Assembly: GCA_021296175.1 (NCBI GenBank)
Contig: JAGWAX010000007.1
Location: forward strand, 1 to 47,744
DNA length: 47,744 bases
From: Nitrosopumilaceae archaeon
GTDB taxonomy: Archaea > Thermoproteota > Nitrososphaeria > Nitrososphaerales > Nitrosopumilaceae
Reading direction: 5' to 3'
A program made the position numbers and the translations under genes. A model generated the notes under the pieces. That model was given only the letters and a program-made list of their open reading frames with translations. It did not search any database and was not told the DNA's origin. This document shows, piece after piece, positions 8,343-16,703 of this stretch (positions are counted from its first letter, which is position 1; each line of letters opens with the position of its first letter).

Positions 8343-9738
8343 TTGCTGTTATCACCTCCTCTGCGTCCTGCAAGCGTGATGTTTTTTGGGTGTTGCTGCT
8401 GCCGTGGCTGTGGCTGCTGCCGCGGTGGCCGCCGCCGTTGCCGCTGCCATTACCGCCATCGCGCGAGCGCCCGCCGGCCGCCCCGCCCCGCCCCTCTATG
8501 AGGTCCCTCAGGTTCTCAAACACGAACCGGCAGTCGTAGGGACCCGGCGACGCCTCCGGGTGGAACTGCACTGCAATGCACCGGCTCGACCTGTGTTTTA
8601 TGCCCTCCACCGTGTCGTCGTCGGCGTTTGAGAACCACAGGTCAAACTCAGAGTCCTGCAGTGAGTCGGGGGATATTCCGTACCCGTGGTTCTGGCTCGT
8701 CACGTACGTCTGCCCGGTCTCAAGGTTGGTGCAGGGCTTGTTCTGGCCCCTGTGTCCGTACTTTAGCTTGTACGTGCGGGCGCTCCCCGCAAGGCCCAGT
8801 ATCTGCGCGCCCAGGCATATGCCCAGGGTCGGGACATCGTCTTTCATCAGGCGCGCGGCAGTCTGTACGGTCTCTCTGCAGTTCTCCGGATCGCCGGGCC
8901 CGCTGCTGATGACGACGCCTGCCGGGTCATACGACATTACATCATCGTACGGGGTGTCCCACGGCACCAGTATGGCGCCGTATCCAAGCGCGCGTACGTT
9001 GCGCAGTATCGCATACTTTGCACCCGTGTCGATCACTACGATCGGCCTCTTCTTCTCCCCGCCTCCGTCGCCGGGTTTTGGCGCCTCCACGGAGCCGGCT
9101 TTCCTGGCGACTCCGCCGCCTCCCCCGGCCGCGCGCCGCGCGTCGCACCCGTACGCGCGCGGAGACTCGGTCGACACCGCATCCATGAACTGCTCGGACG
9201 TGTACCGGGGCGACTCTGCAAGCCCGTCCCTCACCAGGTCCGCGTCAATCTCAGAATCAGACACGGCAAGGGCCGCCATCATCACGCCGCCAGTCCGGAG
9301 CCCCTTTGTAAGGGCCCTCGTGTCCAGGCCGGATATCCCCGGGATGCCCTGCCCGTGCATCCACTCGTCAAGGGTCATGTGCATGTTCCAATGGCTCGCG
9401 ACAAGAGAGAGCTCGTGCACTACGAGCCCGCGGGCCTGTATGCGGCCCGACTCGAAGAACCTCGGTATGCCGTCCGCGTCGAGTGCGGACGGGTCCGGTA
9501 CCCCGTAGTTTCCCACAAGCGGGTAGGTCAGCGTGAGTATCTGTCCGTTGTACGACGGGTCGGTCAGGGCCTCCGTATACCCGACCATTCCCGTATTGAA
9601 CACGATCTCCCCAAATACGGTGGCAGAACCCCCAAAGCCATCTCCCTCAAGGACGGTTCCGTCATCAAGGATCAGCTTTGCGTGCTTTCCTGCGTGACTA
9701 GATTCCTTTATGGTTATTTTGAACCCTCGTGGAGTCAA
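8329..9738 (-). CDS. carA: carbamoyl-phosphate synthase small subunit
   Basis: 469 residues. The glutaminase subunit releases ammonia from glutamine for CarB. The N-terminal domain shows LILDDGTVLEGDGFGG and NTGMVGYTEALTDPSYNGQI. The class I amidotransferase domain shows the nucleophile elbow LGICLGAQILG and the His/Glu pair in FHPEASPGPYD. The protein is longer than most CarA (about 360-380) because of a Gly/Ala/Lys-rich insert near residues 200-225 and a Gly/Ser/His-rich tail of about 50 residues. The first codon is TTG 9738; A/T-rich boxes at 9746-9760 lie closer than usual, so the exact start is uncertain. The last ten codons contain the Shine-Dalgarno sequence of carB, and the two genes overlap, so translation is probably coupled. 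Confidence 0.93.
   Translation of the reverse strand: MTPRGFKITIKESSHAGKHAKLILDDGTVLEGDGFGGSATVFGEIVFNTGMVGYTEALTDPSYNGQILTLTYPLVGNYGVPDPSALDADGIPRFFESGRIQARGLVVHELSLVASHWNMHMTLDEWMHGQGIPGISGLDTRALTKGLRTGGVMMAALAVSDSEIDADLVRDGLAESPRYTSEQFMDAVSTESPRAYGCDARRAAGGGGGVARKAGSVEAPKPGDGGGEKKRPIVVIDTGAKYAILRNVRALGYGAILVPWDTPYDDVMSYDPAGVVISSGPGDPENCRETVQTAARLMKDDVPTLGICLGAQILGLAGSARTYKLKYGHRGQNKPCTNLETGQTYVTSQNHGYGISPDSLQDSEFDLWFSNADDDTVEGIKHRSSRCIAVQFHPEASPGPYDCRFVFENLRDLIEGRGGAAGGRSRDGGNGSGNGGGHRGSSHSHGSSNTQKTSRLQDAEEVITATAKE
8351..8360 (-). promoter_or_regulatory. perfect Shine-Dalgarno sequence for a CUG-started carB
   Basis: On the minus strand AGGAGGTGAT is fully complementary to the standard 3' end of 16S rRNA (ATCACCTCCT). 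Eight bases separate it from CTG at 8342-8340, which begins the conserved CarB N-terminus (PKNETLKK). A stop codon (TAA) lies two codons before that CTG in the same frame, so no upstream ATG, GTG or TTG is possible. The ATG overlapping the carA stop is in the wrong frame. The site lies inside the last codons of carA. Confidence 0.75.
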
Positions 9739-9745
9739 GGCGGTT

Positions 9746-9761
9746 TAAATTTAAATTTTAT
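9746..9761 (-). promoter_or_regulatory. A/T-rich promoter of carAB
   Basis: A double TTTAAATTTAAA tract just upstream of carA stands out in GC-rich sequence and is the only promoter-like element for the carA-carB unit. It sits 8-23 bases before TTG 9738, a little close for a leaderless start there, so the transcript may begin slightly downstream or the tract may extend the core box. Confidence 0.5.
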
Positions 9762-9927
9762 GAAACCGACCGCCGGCGCTAGGGGCAGGCAGCTTGCACC
9801 TGCAGCGTGGCGGGCTGGGTTGCCACGCATACTCGATGCCTGCAGGGGGATGCCGTCTTGGGTTCGGGGGAGTCCCCACGGGCCTCGTGAGCCCCTCGCC
9901 TGGCAGGGGGACGCCGGCAGGGCGCCA

Positions 9928-11184
9928 TCAGAGCGCCTGGTATTCGGTGCTCCACTGGTGGTATGAGCGGATCATGTCCGGCGAGACGCTCGGCTTGCGG
10001 CGCTCCATTATCTTTCTAAAGTCGGCCATCGTCAGGTCCCTCGGCTGCGGGGGCTCGTCCCCTTCCACGGGCTCCTTGTAGTCCGGCGAGTCGAATATCT
10101 CATGGACCGTCATGATCTGCGCGGCCTGGCACACGTCCTTGATGTCGCTTGCGCTGTACCCGTCAAACAGCTTTGCCAACCCCGCGCTGTTCAGACGGTA
10201 GTCGGTCTTTAGCTCTGAGGTGTACTGCTCAAACAGGTTTTGCCGCGCGTCCTGCGTGGGAAGCGACACGTATATCCTCTTCTGAAACCTCCGCAGGAAC
10301 GGCCAGTCAAGCGTCCACGGCTTGTTGGTGGCGCCTATGACATACATCATGAGCTCCTTGCCCTTCGTGTTGATGCCGTCCATCTCGGTGAGAAACTGGT
10401 TTCTGGAGCGTGTCTCGCCCCCTATCTCGCTCTGCCTCGAGCCGAGCAGCGAGTCCACCTCGTCCAAGAACAGGATCACCGGCTTGGACTCCTTCTCCGC
10501 ATAGTGGCGCGCCATGTCGAACAGCTTCGAGACGTTCTTTTCGGCCTCGCCAAGCCACTTGCTCATCAGCGAGGAGGCGTCGGCGCTGATAAAGTAGCCG
10601 TCCATCTCGTTTGCAGTGGCCGCGGCCAGCATGGTCTTGCCCGTCCCGGGCGGGCCGTACAGGAGCATTCCCTTTGGCCATCCAAGCGGGAACAGATCGG
10701 GGCGCTTTGTGGGATACACGATCGACTCGCGCAGCGAGCTCTTTGCCTCTTCTAGTCCCACCACCTGGTCCCATGTCACGTCGGGCTTGTCACGCATTAT
10801 GAGATCCTCAAAGTCATTCTCGTCCTCTTGGCGCTGTATCGACTTTTTCTGCTCCTCCGGCGTGGCAGACGGATCCACTGCCGGCTCCACCCCGTGGGCC
10901 TGCTGCAGTACGGTTATCCTCTCATGGTACGAGTTGCACTTGTCCTTGTACAGCGGGTTGAGCTTGCTTGAGGGGTACAGGTTGATGAGTTTTACCAGCG
11001 CGTCTATCGCCTGCTGGTAGTACGTAATCGCCATGCCCCGCGCGCCCTGCGAGTCGCACTTTATGGCCTCGTTTGCGCACATGCTTGCGGTGCGCTCCAG
11101 CTGCTGGGGCGCGCTCATGGACGGGTCGTCGGCAGGCCCCGTCGGCGGCCGCAGCACCTCGGGATCGCTTGGAGTCTGGCTCAT
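9928..11184 (-). CDS. cdvC: AAA ATPase CdvC (Vps4-like) of the Cdv division machinery
   Basis: 418 residues. An N-terminal MIT-like three-helix domain (about residues 15-85, MCANEAIKCDSQGARGMAIT) is followed by a linker and a single AAA module: Walker A GPPGTGKT, Walker B VILFLDEVDSL, and the GGETRSRNQFLTEMDG region. The C-terminal helix ends near SYHQWSTEYQAL, as in Vps4. CdvC takes apart ESCRT-III-type polymers (CdvB family) at the division site, using the MIT domain to hold them. The frame extends to 11220, but a minus-strand TATA-like box (CTTATACTAA, 11208-11217) lies about 27 bases before ATG 11184, giving MSQTPSDPEV. Two genes upstream on the same strand include an ESCRT-III-like candidate, which supports the role. 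Confidence 0.9.
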   Translation of the reverse strand: MSQTPSDPEVLRPPTGPADDPSMSAPQQLERTASMCANEAIKCDSQGARGMAITYYQQAIDALVKLINLYPSSKLNPLYKDKCNSYHERITVLQQAHGVEPAVDPSATPEEQKKSIQRQEDENDFEDLIMRDKPDVTWDQVVGLEEAKSSLRESIVYPTKRPDLFPLGWPKGMLLYGPPGTGKTMLAAATANEMDGYFISADASSLMSKWLGEAEKNVSKLFDMARHYAEKESKPVILFLDEVDSLLGSRQSEIGGETRSRNQFLTEMDGINTKGKELMMYVIGATNKPWTLDWPFLRRFQKRIYVSLPTQDARQNLFEQYTSELKTDYRLNSAGLAKLFDGYSASDIKDVCQAAQIMTVHEIFDSPDYKEPVEGDEPPQPRDLTMADFRKIMERRKPSVSPDMIRSYHQWSTEYQAL

Positions 11185-11389
11185 GTTTGTGTGATGCCCG
11201 GTACAATTAGTATAAGGCAATGTGAACTAACGCATACCTAGATGTCAAATTTTTTGCACCATTCGTGTACGGACGGCCCCCGGTTCGAGGAGTTTTTGCC
11301 ACGCGCATGCGGGAAAAAGGCGTCAACAGACGCGCGGAGTCCCGGGAGACAGGTGGCCGCATTGCGGCCAAGGGGCAGATGTAACTACA

Positions 11390-11423
11390 GGCGTACAGGT
11401 CGGCTAGGCGTACAGGTCGGCTA
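11390..11423. repeat. 17-bp tandem duplication
   Basis: GGCGTACAGGTCGGCTA occurs twice without spacing (11390-11406 and 11407-11423), followed by a partial third copy (GGCGTGC). It lies in the 265-bp gap between cdvC and the 246-residue gene, which otherwise shows no gene or RNA. It is a short local duplication of unknown meaning. Confidence 0.8.
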
Positions 11424-11449
11424 GGCGTGCAAGGGCCGCAGGTTGCCTG

Positions 11450-12190
11450 CTAGTCCTTGATCTCGATGTCGTCCAGGTTAGACATTGCGCTGCATCCCAA
11501 GATGCCGCACGATGCGGCCTTTTTTGCCGGCTCCGCTTCGGCGACGGCGGTGGCGGTGGGGTGAATGGTAGTAGTAGTATCGGTGACTGCCGCTTTGGCG
11601 GATCCTGCGGTGGATGTCACGGTTGCCACCGGCCCTGCCGCTGCATCTGAGTTCGCTTCAGGCGCGGGCCTGACCCCGCCACCTAGAGAATAGGGTCCGT
11701 CCCCGCACATGTTCGTGTGCATCTCCCTTATGCGCTCAAGTGACGCCTCTGCCGAGAACAGCATCTCTTGCACGTCGCCCTCTATGACGTCGAGGGATTC
11801 TGCAGAATTGCGTATTATGGACATAAGCTGGCCTGTCACGTCCCCGAGGGCTCCTTTCTCGGCATGCTTTGTCGCGATATACTCGGCAATCCAGACGAGT
11901 CTGTCCAAGTCCACCAGCTCGCCGTCATCAAGACGCCGCATGTCGTCAGCGGATATAAAATCGATGCACGGCTCTGCCCCGGCCGGCTGAGGCACGCGGG
12001 GGCGGGCTGCATCGCTGCAATTGTCGTTACTGCCACCAGCATCATCATTATCACAACTGCAGGCGGCGCCGGCCGTGTCGTCCTCGGCCGCCCGCCGTGC
12101 CTTTTCCCGGCCAATCATGGAGGCGGCCGCGTCAAGTCCCCGCCTGCTTGTCGCCGGGCGCCGTATCTTGCCTAGCAGCATCGTCTGCAT
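11450..12190 (-). CDS. unknown protein overlapping the ESCRT-III-like gene
   Basis: 246 residues starting MQTMLLGKIRRPATSRRGLD. A low-complexity Ala/Asp/Cys segment (residues 35-75) is followed by a helical core (DFISADDMRRLDDGELVDLD, then WIAEYIATKHAEKGALGDVT and LDVIEGDVQEMLFSAEASLE), a long Ala/Thr tail and the end CSAMSNLDDIEIKD. I do not recognise a family. It overlaps the upstream gene by 19 bases in another frame. The upstream product ends just where this one begins, so the two could be one ancestral protein split by a frameshift, or a translationally coupled pair. Its place upstream of cdvC suggests a division-related role, which is inference. Confidence 0.6.
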   Translation of the reverse strand: MQTMLLGKIRRPATSRRGLDAAASMIGREKARRAAEDDTAGAACSCDNDDAGGSNDNCSDAARPRVPQPAGAEPCIDFISADDMRRLDDGELVDLDRLVWIAEYIATKHAEKGALGDVTGQLMSIIRNSAESLDVIEGDVQEMLFSAEASLERIREMHTNMCGDGPYSLGGGVRPAPEANSDAAAGPVATVTSTAGSAKAAVTDTTTTIHPTATAVAEAEPAKKAASCGILGCSAMSNLDDIEIKD

Positions 12191-12795
12191 GCTCCCGGTA
12201 TCTCTAGTTTATCATACTGCTTTCTTAATTTAGAGTCGACGATCAATTTTGCTTGATCAAATATTGCCGAGACCTCCGCGTTGGATCGGCCAAGGCTCAG
12301 GTTGGAGCCCGATATCGTGGCCGCGTCCAGGATGACGCCGCCCAGGTGGGCCGACGCGTCGCGCAGGCTTCTCTGGCACTCAGGCGCCGCGTCCCGGGCC
12401 AGCTGCACGTGCGCGGCGCGCACCACATACAGCGCAGGAAGCAGCGCGCGGGGCATCTGGCGCGCCGTGACAGGCGTCACCATCCTCCGGCGTGCGCGGT
12501 CCAGCGCCTCAAGCATGACGGACATCATGTGCTCCAGGTCCATCGACCTGGCGTGCACCTCGTTGCAGGGGTCGTACCTGTGGGCCAGCTTCCTGTTGCG
12601 CGCGCGCACGTCGTGCACCTGCCCCCTTATGGACACGATCGCGGAGTCAAGCGCGTCCGCCGCAAGCTCCAGCCTCGTAAGTATGCCAGAGGCGGTGATG
12701 GCGGCGCCGGCAGCGGGGGGGTTCGGCCAGCACAGGGAGCCCGTGCCGTGCCCCGCGTGCCCCTTTGCGCCCACCTGCAAGTCCGATGCCAGCAT
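12172..12795 (-). CDS. ESCRT-III (Snf7/CdvB)-like candidate
   Basis: 207 residues, nearly all helix after residue 35. The order of conserved positions resembles CdvB-family ESCRT-III: an arginine-rich first helix (ILTRLELAADALDSAIVSIR), a long second helix with a NE...R pattern, MLEALDRARRRMVTPV in the place of ALEQVxxRLET, RALLPALYVVRAAHVQL in the place of LSPVxxVVxxxR, and a final AEVSAIFDQAKLIVDSKL like the C-terminal helix preceding MIT-interacting tails. Such proteins form membrane-constricting filaments that CdvC disassembles. The similarity is my reading of patterns and not a computed alignment. A TATA-like box (CTCAAATACG on the minus strand, 12814-12823) fits ATG 12795. The neighbour cdvC supports the call. 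Confidence 0.55.
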   Translation of the reverse strand: MLASDLQVGAKGHAGHGTGSLCWPNPPAAGAAITASGILTRLELAADALDSAIVSIRGQVHDVRARNRKLAHRYDPCNEVHARSMDLEHMMSVMLEALDRARRRMVTPVTARQMPRALLPALYVVRAAHVQLARDAAPECQRSLRDASAHLGGVILDAATISGSNLSLGRSNAEVSAIFDQAKLIVDSKLRKQYDKLEIPGACRRCC

Positions 12796-12948
12796 GCATG
12801 CATGTCGCGCGGCGCGTATTTGAGCGGGCTGTGCTCCCGCACGGGGTGACCGCGGTCACGCATGGGCGCAGTTACTAGGAAATTTTTTATCAGTTGTTCA
12901 AACGAATTTAACTTTGCAGCTTAGTTATGGGTGCCGTGACACGCATGT

Positions 12949-14160
12949 ATGGAGGGCGAAAGCGCACTTACAGTCAGCCTGGAGGAGCTCGGCCTCAGCA
13001 GGTACGAGGCGCGCGCGTACGTCGCCCTGATAACAAAGGGAACCATGTCGGCAGGCGACTTGGCATTCTACTCGGAGATTCCGAGGGCCAAGATATACTC
13101 CACCATGAAAAAGCTTGCAAGCAAGAACCTTGCCATAACCTCCAACACAAAGTCCGCGATGGTGTGCACGGCGGTCCGGCCGGAAGACGCCTTTGACGGC
13201 ATCATACACGAGCAGATCCAGAAGGTGACCGCGATGAACGCGCTTGTAGCGGATCTCAAGAACATAAGCGAGATGAACCGGAGGGCAGGCGACTCGGAGG
13301 AGAAGCGCTACATGCAGATAGGGGCGGGCAGCGTGTTGCCAAAGCTCCAAGAGATGACGATCAACGCGGAGGCGTCCATCATAATAACTGCCGACGACGG
13401 AGGCCTGGGCCTCTTGTCCGGATGCAGGGACCAGCTGCTTGCCGCGCAGAAGAAGGACGTGAGTATCAGGTGCATCATACCGCACGGCGAGGTATGCTCC
13501 GAGTCGCACAGGGCGCTGCCGCGCGGCGTGGAGTCCAGGGCCTCGCACGACGCGTCTGGAAGCTGCATCGTGTTTGACGGGACGGACGTAATGATACTTG
13601 ACGGCGCCGACGGGCGCGGGGCTGTATTCGAGTCGGCATCTACGCTCGGCTCGGCGCATACGGCGATATTTGAGAAGGCGTGGTCGGAGTCCATGCCAGT
13701 CGACGCCCTTGCGGACATGGCCCCGGAGGATGCGCGCCAGATATGCCGCATCATAAGCGCGACGGGCGCGGGAGGACTGCAGTACCTGCTGGAAGAGATG
13801 GCCGGGGGGGCGCCAAGGAACGTCGGCAACGACAGCGGCGGCCACGCCGCAAGACTGTACGGGCTGCTAGAGCAGGACGGAATAGCGCCGGACTCCAAAA
13901 GGCCGCTTGCAGAGGTGCTCGGCATGTTCGATGCCATAATGCAGATCATGTGCTCGGGGAGCGCCTGCATGGATGCGGGGGGCCGAAACGTCACTGTAGA
14001 GTCGCCCCAGAACAGCAACAGCTCGCTTCCCTGGGTCTCCATGCTTGAGGGATGCCTGCGCGGGCGCGGATATGCCATCAGGACGGTCAGGCAGAGCAGT
14101 CCGTCCCCCAAGCACGGCGACGCGGGCGAAAGGTTCCACATACGCATAGACAAAAACTAA
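12949..14160 (+). CDS. TrmB-family transcriptional regulator
   Basis: 403 residues. The N-terminal winged helix (residues 10-75: EELGLSRYEARAYVALITKG, then IPRAKIYSTMKKLASKNLAI) is the TrmB-type DNA-binding domain. A short coiled segment follows (HEQIQKVTAMNALVADLKNI). Residues 105-215 form a phospholipase-D-like effector domain (EASIIITADDGGLGLLSGC), as in TrmB proteins that bind sugars or other ligands. The last 150 residues are Gly/Ser-rich and not recognised. ATG 12949 is preferred, with A/T-rich boxes at 12904-12928 upstream. It is divergent from the ESCRT-III-like gene and may control neighbours; the target is unknown. Confidence 0.78.
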   Translation: MEGESALTVSLEELGLSRYEARAYVALITKGTMSAGDLAFYSEIPRAKIYSTMKKLASKNLAITSNTKSAMVCTAVRPEDAFDGIIHEQIQKVTAMNALVADLKNISEMNRRAGDSEEKRYMQIGAGSVLPKLQEMTINAEASIIITADDGGLGLLSGCRDQLLAAQKKDVSIRCIIPHGEVCSESHRALPRGVESRASHDASGSCIVFDGTDVMILDGADGRGAVFESASTLGSAHTAIFEKAWSESMPVDALADMAPEDARQICRIISATGAGGLQYLLEEMAGGAPRNVGNDSGGHAARLYGLLEQDGIAPDSKRPLAEVLGMFDAIMQIMCSGSACMDAGGRNVTVESPQNSNSSLPWVSMLEGCLRGRGYAIRTVRQSSPSPKHGDAGERFHIRIDKN

Positions 14161-14187
14161 AAAACAGACCGCCATGCACGTCGCAGC

Positions 14188-14649
14188 ATGATAGAGGAGA
14201 GGATAAGCGAGATGGGAATCGCGCTGCCAAGCGCCCCGGCGCCCCCGGCAGGTTCGTACATCCCGGTTGCAAGATCCGGCAGCCTGCTCTACGTCTCGGG
14301 ACAGATTCCGCAAAAGGACGGCAAGATAGTGTTTGCAGGAAAAGTGTCAGACTCGAACGTTACAAGGGCCCAAGAGTCCGCGCGCCTCTGCGCCATAAAC
14401 ATACTGGCGCAGGCAAAGTCACACCTGGGCGATCTCGAAAGGGTCGAGAGGATAGTGTCGCTGACAGGCTTTGTCAACAGCGTGCCGGAGTTCACGCAGC
14501 ACCCCAAGGTAATCAACGCGGCATCCGACCTGCTTGTGGAGATATTCGGAGGCGAGAGGGGGAGCCACAGCAGGATGGCAGTGGGCGCCTCGAGCCTCCC
14601 GCTTGGCGTCATGACAGAGATAGGGGCCGTAATACAGGCGAAGGGATAG
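14188..14649 (+). CDS. RidA/YjgF/UK114-family imine deaminase
   Basis: 153 residues, slightly above the usual 125-130 because of a longer N-terminal part. LLYVSGQIP, ARLCAINILAQAKSHLGDLE and VERIVSLTGFV are typical of the trimeric RidA fold, and GERGSHSRMAVGASSLPLGV carries the arginine that binds the carboxylate of enamine/imine substrates. RidA destroys reactive 2-aminoacrylate and similar products of amino-acid enzymes in the cytosol. ATG 14188 lies about 27 bases after ACTAAAAAAC (14157-14166), a TATA-like box overlapping the end of the upstream regulator gene. Confidence 0.9.
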   Translation: MIEERISEMGIALPSAPAPPAGSYIPVARSGSLLYVSGQIPQKDGKIVFAGKVSDSNVTRAQESARLCAINILAQAKSHLGDLERVERIVSLTGFVNSVPEFTQHPKVINAASDLLVEIFGGERGSHSRMAVGASSLPLGVMTEIGAVIQAKG

Positions 14650-14799
14650 CCGCGCCCGCGGCTGCCGCGAGAGGCGCCCCTGCCGTACCGCCCCGCATGC
14701 CTCCAAAGGCGGCGGCCGTGTGGCGCGCGGCCGGACGGGTTCGGTTCTGGGACTCGTGCAGCCTTGCTTTTTATTGTACGTCGTGTACGCACAGGCGGC

Positions 14800-15195
14800 A
14801 TGGACGTTGCAACCATGATGGAGCGGCAAAAGTACATCACGGTAGAGACCTACAAGAGGGACGGCACGCCGGTAAGGACGCCGGTCTGGTTCCATGTCAG
14901 GGACGGGCAGGTGATCGTGGTCACGAGATCCGAGACGGGCAAGGCAAAGCGGCTCAGGGCCAACAACAGGGTCAGGATTGCGCCGTGCACCATAAGGGGC
15001 AGGGTCAAGGGGCCGTGGGCGTCAGGCGGGGCCGCCATACTGGACGGGGAGCAGACTGACGCGGCGGTAAAGGCGCGGGACAAAAAGTACGGGATGATGG
15101 CCCGCCTGGCAAGGTCCCTCACCGGCGGCAAGGGCGAGCTCTTTGCATTTGCAATAAAACTTGACGGCGCACACGATGATGCAAAGTCAACATAG
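14800..15195 (+). CDS. PPOX-class (split-barrel) F420/FMN-binding oxidoreductase
   Basis: 131 residues from ATG 14800. The split-barrel pattern of the Rv2061-like PPOX group is clear: YITVETYKRDGTPVRTPVWF, VVTRSETGKAKRLRANNRVR and IAPCTIRGRVKGPW. Proteins of this group bind F420 or flavin and reduce or sense small aromatic or haem-derived molecules; the substrate is not known. The frame begins at 14764, but a TATA-like box (TTTTTATTG, 14768-14776) lies about 27 bases before 14800, so MDVATMMERQK is the likely start. It converges with the DHH gene. Confidence 0.82.
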   Translation: MDVATMMERQKYITVETYKRDGTPVRTPVWFHVRDGQVIVVTRSETGKAKRLRANNRVRIAPCTIRGRVKGPWASGGAAILDGEQTDAAVKARDKKYGMMARLARSLTGGKGELFAFAIKLDGAHDDAKST

Positions 15196-15267
15196 CCGTG
15201 CAGCAGGGAAGGCGGAAGGCCGCGCGCGAGTTACGGCAGGCGAGGGCGGCCCTGACAGGCCGCCGCA

Positions 15268-16592
15268 TCACGCGGCCGCGACCCGCTTGTTAAGCTCCGA
15301 GACGAATTTTTTGATCCTTGCAAGCGGGATTATCGCGCCGCACGCCCTGTCGTGGCCGCCGCCAGAACCCCCCAGCTCGGAGGCCAGCACGTTTACAATC
15401 TTGCCCAGGTGCACCCTGCAGGACCTGGAGCCGCGTACGGACACAGAGTAAAAGTCCTCGTTCTTCTTTGCCTTGTATGCCACGCCCACGTCCTTGCCGG
15501 ACAGTCCCAGTACAAAGTTCACGGCGCCGCCGGCCCCCGCGTCGGTTATCTCCATGTGCGCAAGGTTCCGGGTCTTTTTGAGGCCGGCCTTTACCTTTGC
15601 TATCATCTCAGAGAGCCGCTCGACCTGGGACTGCGCAAACTCAAAGGAGCCGGGGATCTCGTGCGGAAACTTCGAGTCGGCCAGCGCGTCGACCAGCGAC
15701 TGCAGGTATGCGCCGTCCTTTTGGTGCCCTACGATGTTGTACGTCATTACGGTCGCGCTGATCAGCGCAAACTGCCTGTCGTACATCTGCAGCAGCCGCG
15801 AGCCCAGGGGCCTGTCCTCCATATAGTCTGTTATGGCGGCGCACGAGGCGACAAACGTCGCGTGGTCCGACATCTTTGACTTGAACGAGTCGTATACGAG
15901 CACCGACGCGCATTCGTTTGTGTTGTGTACCATGCGCACCCCCAGGTTCGAGAGGCGCCGCGCCGTGCCGGCGTCTATCATGTGGTGATCCACGTATGTG
16001 ACGGACACGCGCTTTTTTCGAAGCGACGAGACGATATCCACGAACTCGTCCTGGTTTTTTTTGCTGAGTCCGAGATCGCATATGAACAATTTTTTGAGGG
16101 ACTGGTCGGCCGCAATATCGGCAAGGGCCTTCATCTGCCCCGGATAGTCAGTCAGGACCGTGTCCCCCCCGTGGGCCTGCTTTACCAGCGCGGCGGCGCT
16201 TATTCCGTCCAAGTCCTCCCTGTGCGAGAGGCATACGACGCGGGTGCGCTTTGGCGCAGCGGCGCGCCCATCCGCCTTCCGGATCCTTGCGGGCGCAGCG
16301 GCGCGCCCATCCGCCTTCCGGATCCTTGCGGGGGCGCAGCGGCGCGCCCATCCGCCTTCCGGATCCTTGCGGGCGCAGCCTTCGCGGCGCCTGCCAAAGG
16401 CGCCCTTTTGGCGGGCCGCGCAGCCCCGGACGCCTTTGCAGCGGCGGCGGCGGCGGCAGGGCTCCTCGTGGCCCTGCCAGATGACGCGGTAGTGGCAGCG
16501 GCTGTCCTTTTTTTGGCCGCGCGCGCCCCCGGGGACGCGGACTCCCTCGGCGTGCGGCTAACGGGAGGCTTTGGGGAGGCAGCGGAGGCCAT
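15268..16592 (-). CDS. DHH/DHHA1-family phosphoesterase, frameshifted in its N-terminal repeat
   Basis: The catalytic part reads LSHREDLDGISAAAL (motif I), FICDLGLSKKNQ (motif II), SVTYVDHHMIDAG (DHH motif) and the DHHA1 signature GSGGGHDRACGAI near the C-terminus. Such enzymes are Mn-dependent nucleases or phosphodiesterases, relatives of RecJ/GAN and nano-RNases. As assembled, this frame has no proper start: motif I is reached only from a TTG (16212) inside it. Upstream, an Ala/Lys-rich frame starting at ATG 16592 (MASAASPKPPVSRTP), with its TATA-like box at 16615-16624, runs into three 39-bp repeats coding RIRKADGRAAAPA. A two-base excess in one repeat (five G at 16330-16334 instead of three) throws the frame. 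Without it one 440-residue protein results. Confidence 0.82.
16253..16380. repeat. 39-bp tandem repeat inside the DHH gene
   Basis: Three copies begin at 16253, 16292 and 16333 and a fourth short start is at 16372, so the periods are 39, 41 and 39. Each carries a BamHI-like GGATCC and a GCGGCGCGCCC block. The 41-bp copy has GGGGG where the others have GGG. A 39-bp unit keeps reading frame (13 codons), and the extra two bases break it. Confidence 0.92.
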
Positions 16593-16703
16593 ACAAAGCC
16601 GCACAGGGGCGCCTCAATTTAAATGGAGAATCGGGATGTGCGGAAAAACCACAAACCCGCCAAAATGCAACCGCCGGCGGCGCCCGCGCGCAGACAGGAG
16701 GCG

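Noticed and set aside
6891-8501. 536-codon open frame on the plus strand
   Set aside because: It lies opposite carB and carA, whose products are unmistakable. Its His/Arg/Val-rich composition is that of an antisense shadow in GC-rich DNA.
9781-9927. Structured RNA between carA and cdvC
   Set aside because: Several GC-rich inverted repeats are present, but no tRNA, riboswitch or box motif could be assigned.
13308-14153. 281-codon minus-strand frame
   Set aside because: Antisense to the TrmB-type regulator, which has clear winged-helix motifs.
16253-16380. CRISPR-like or mobile element repeat
   Set aside because: Direct contiguous repeats, coding and with no spacers; explained as an intragenic tandem repeat.
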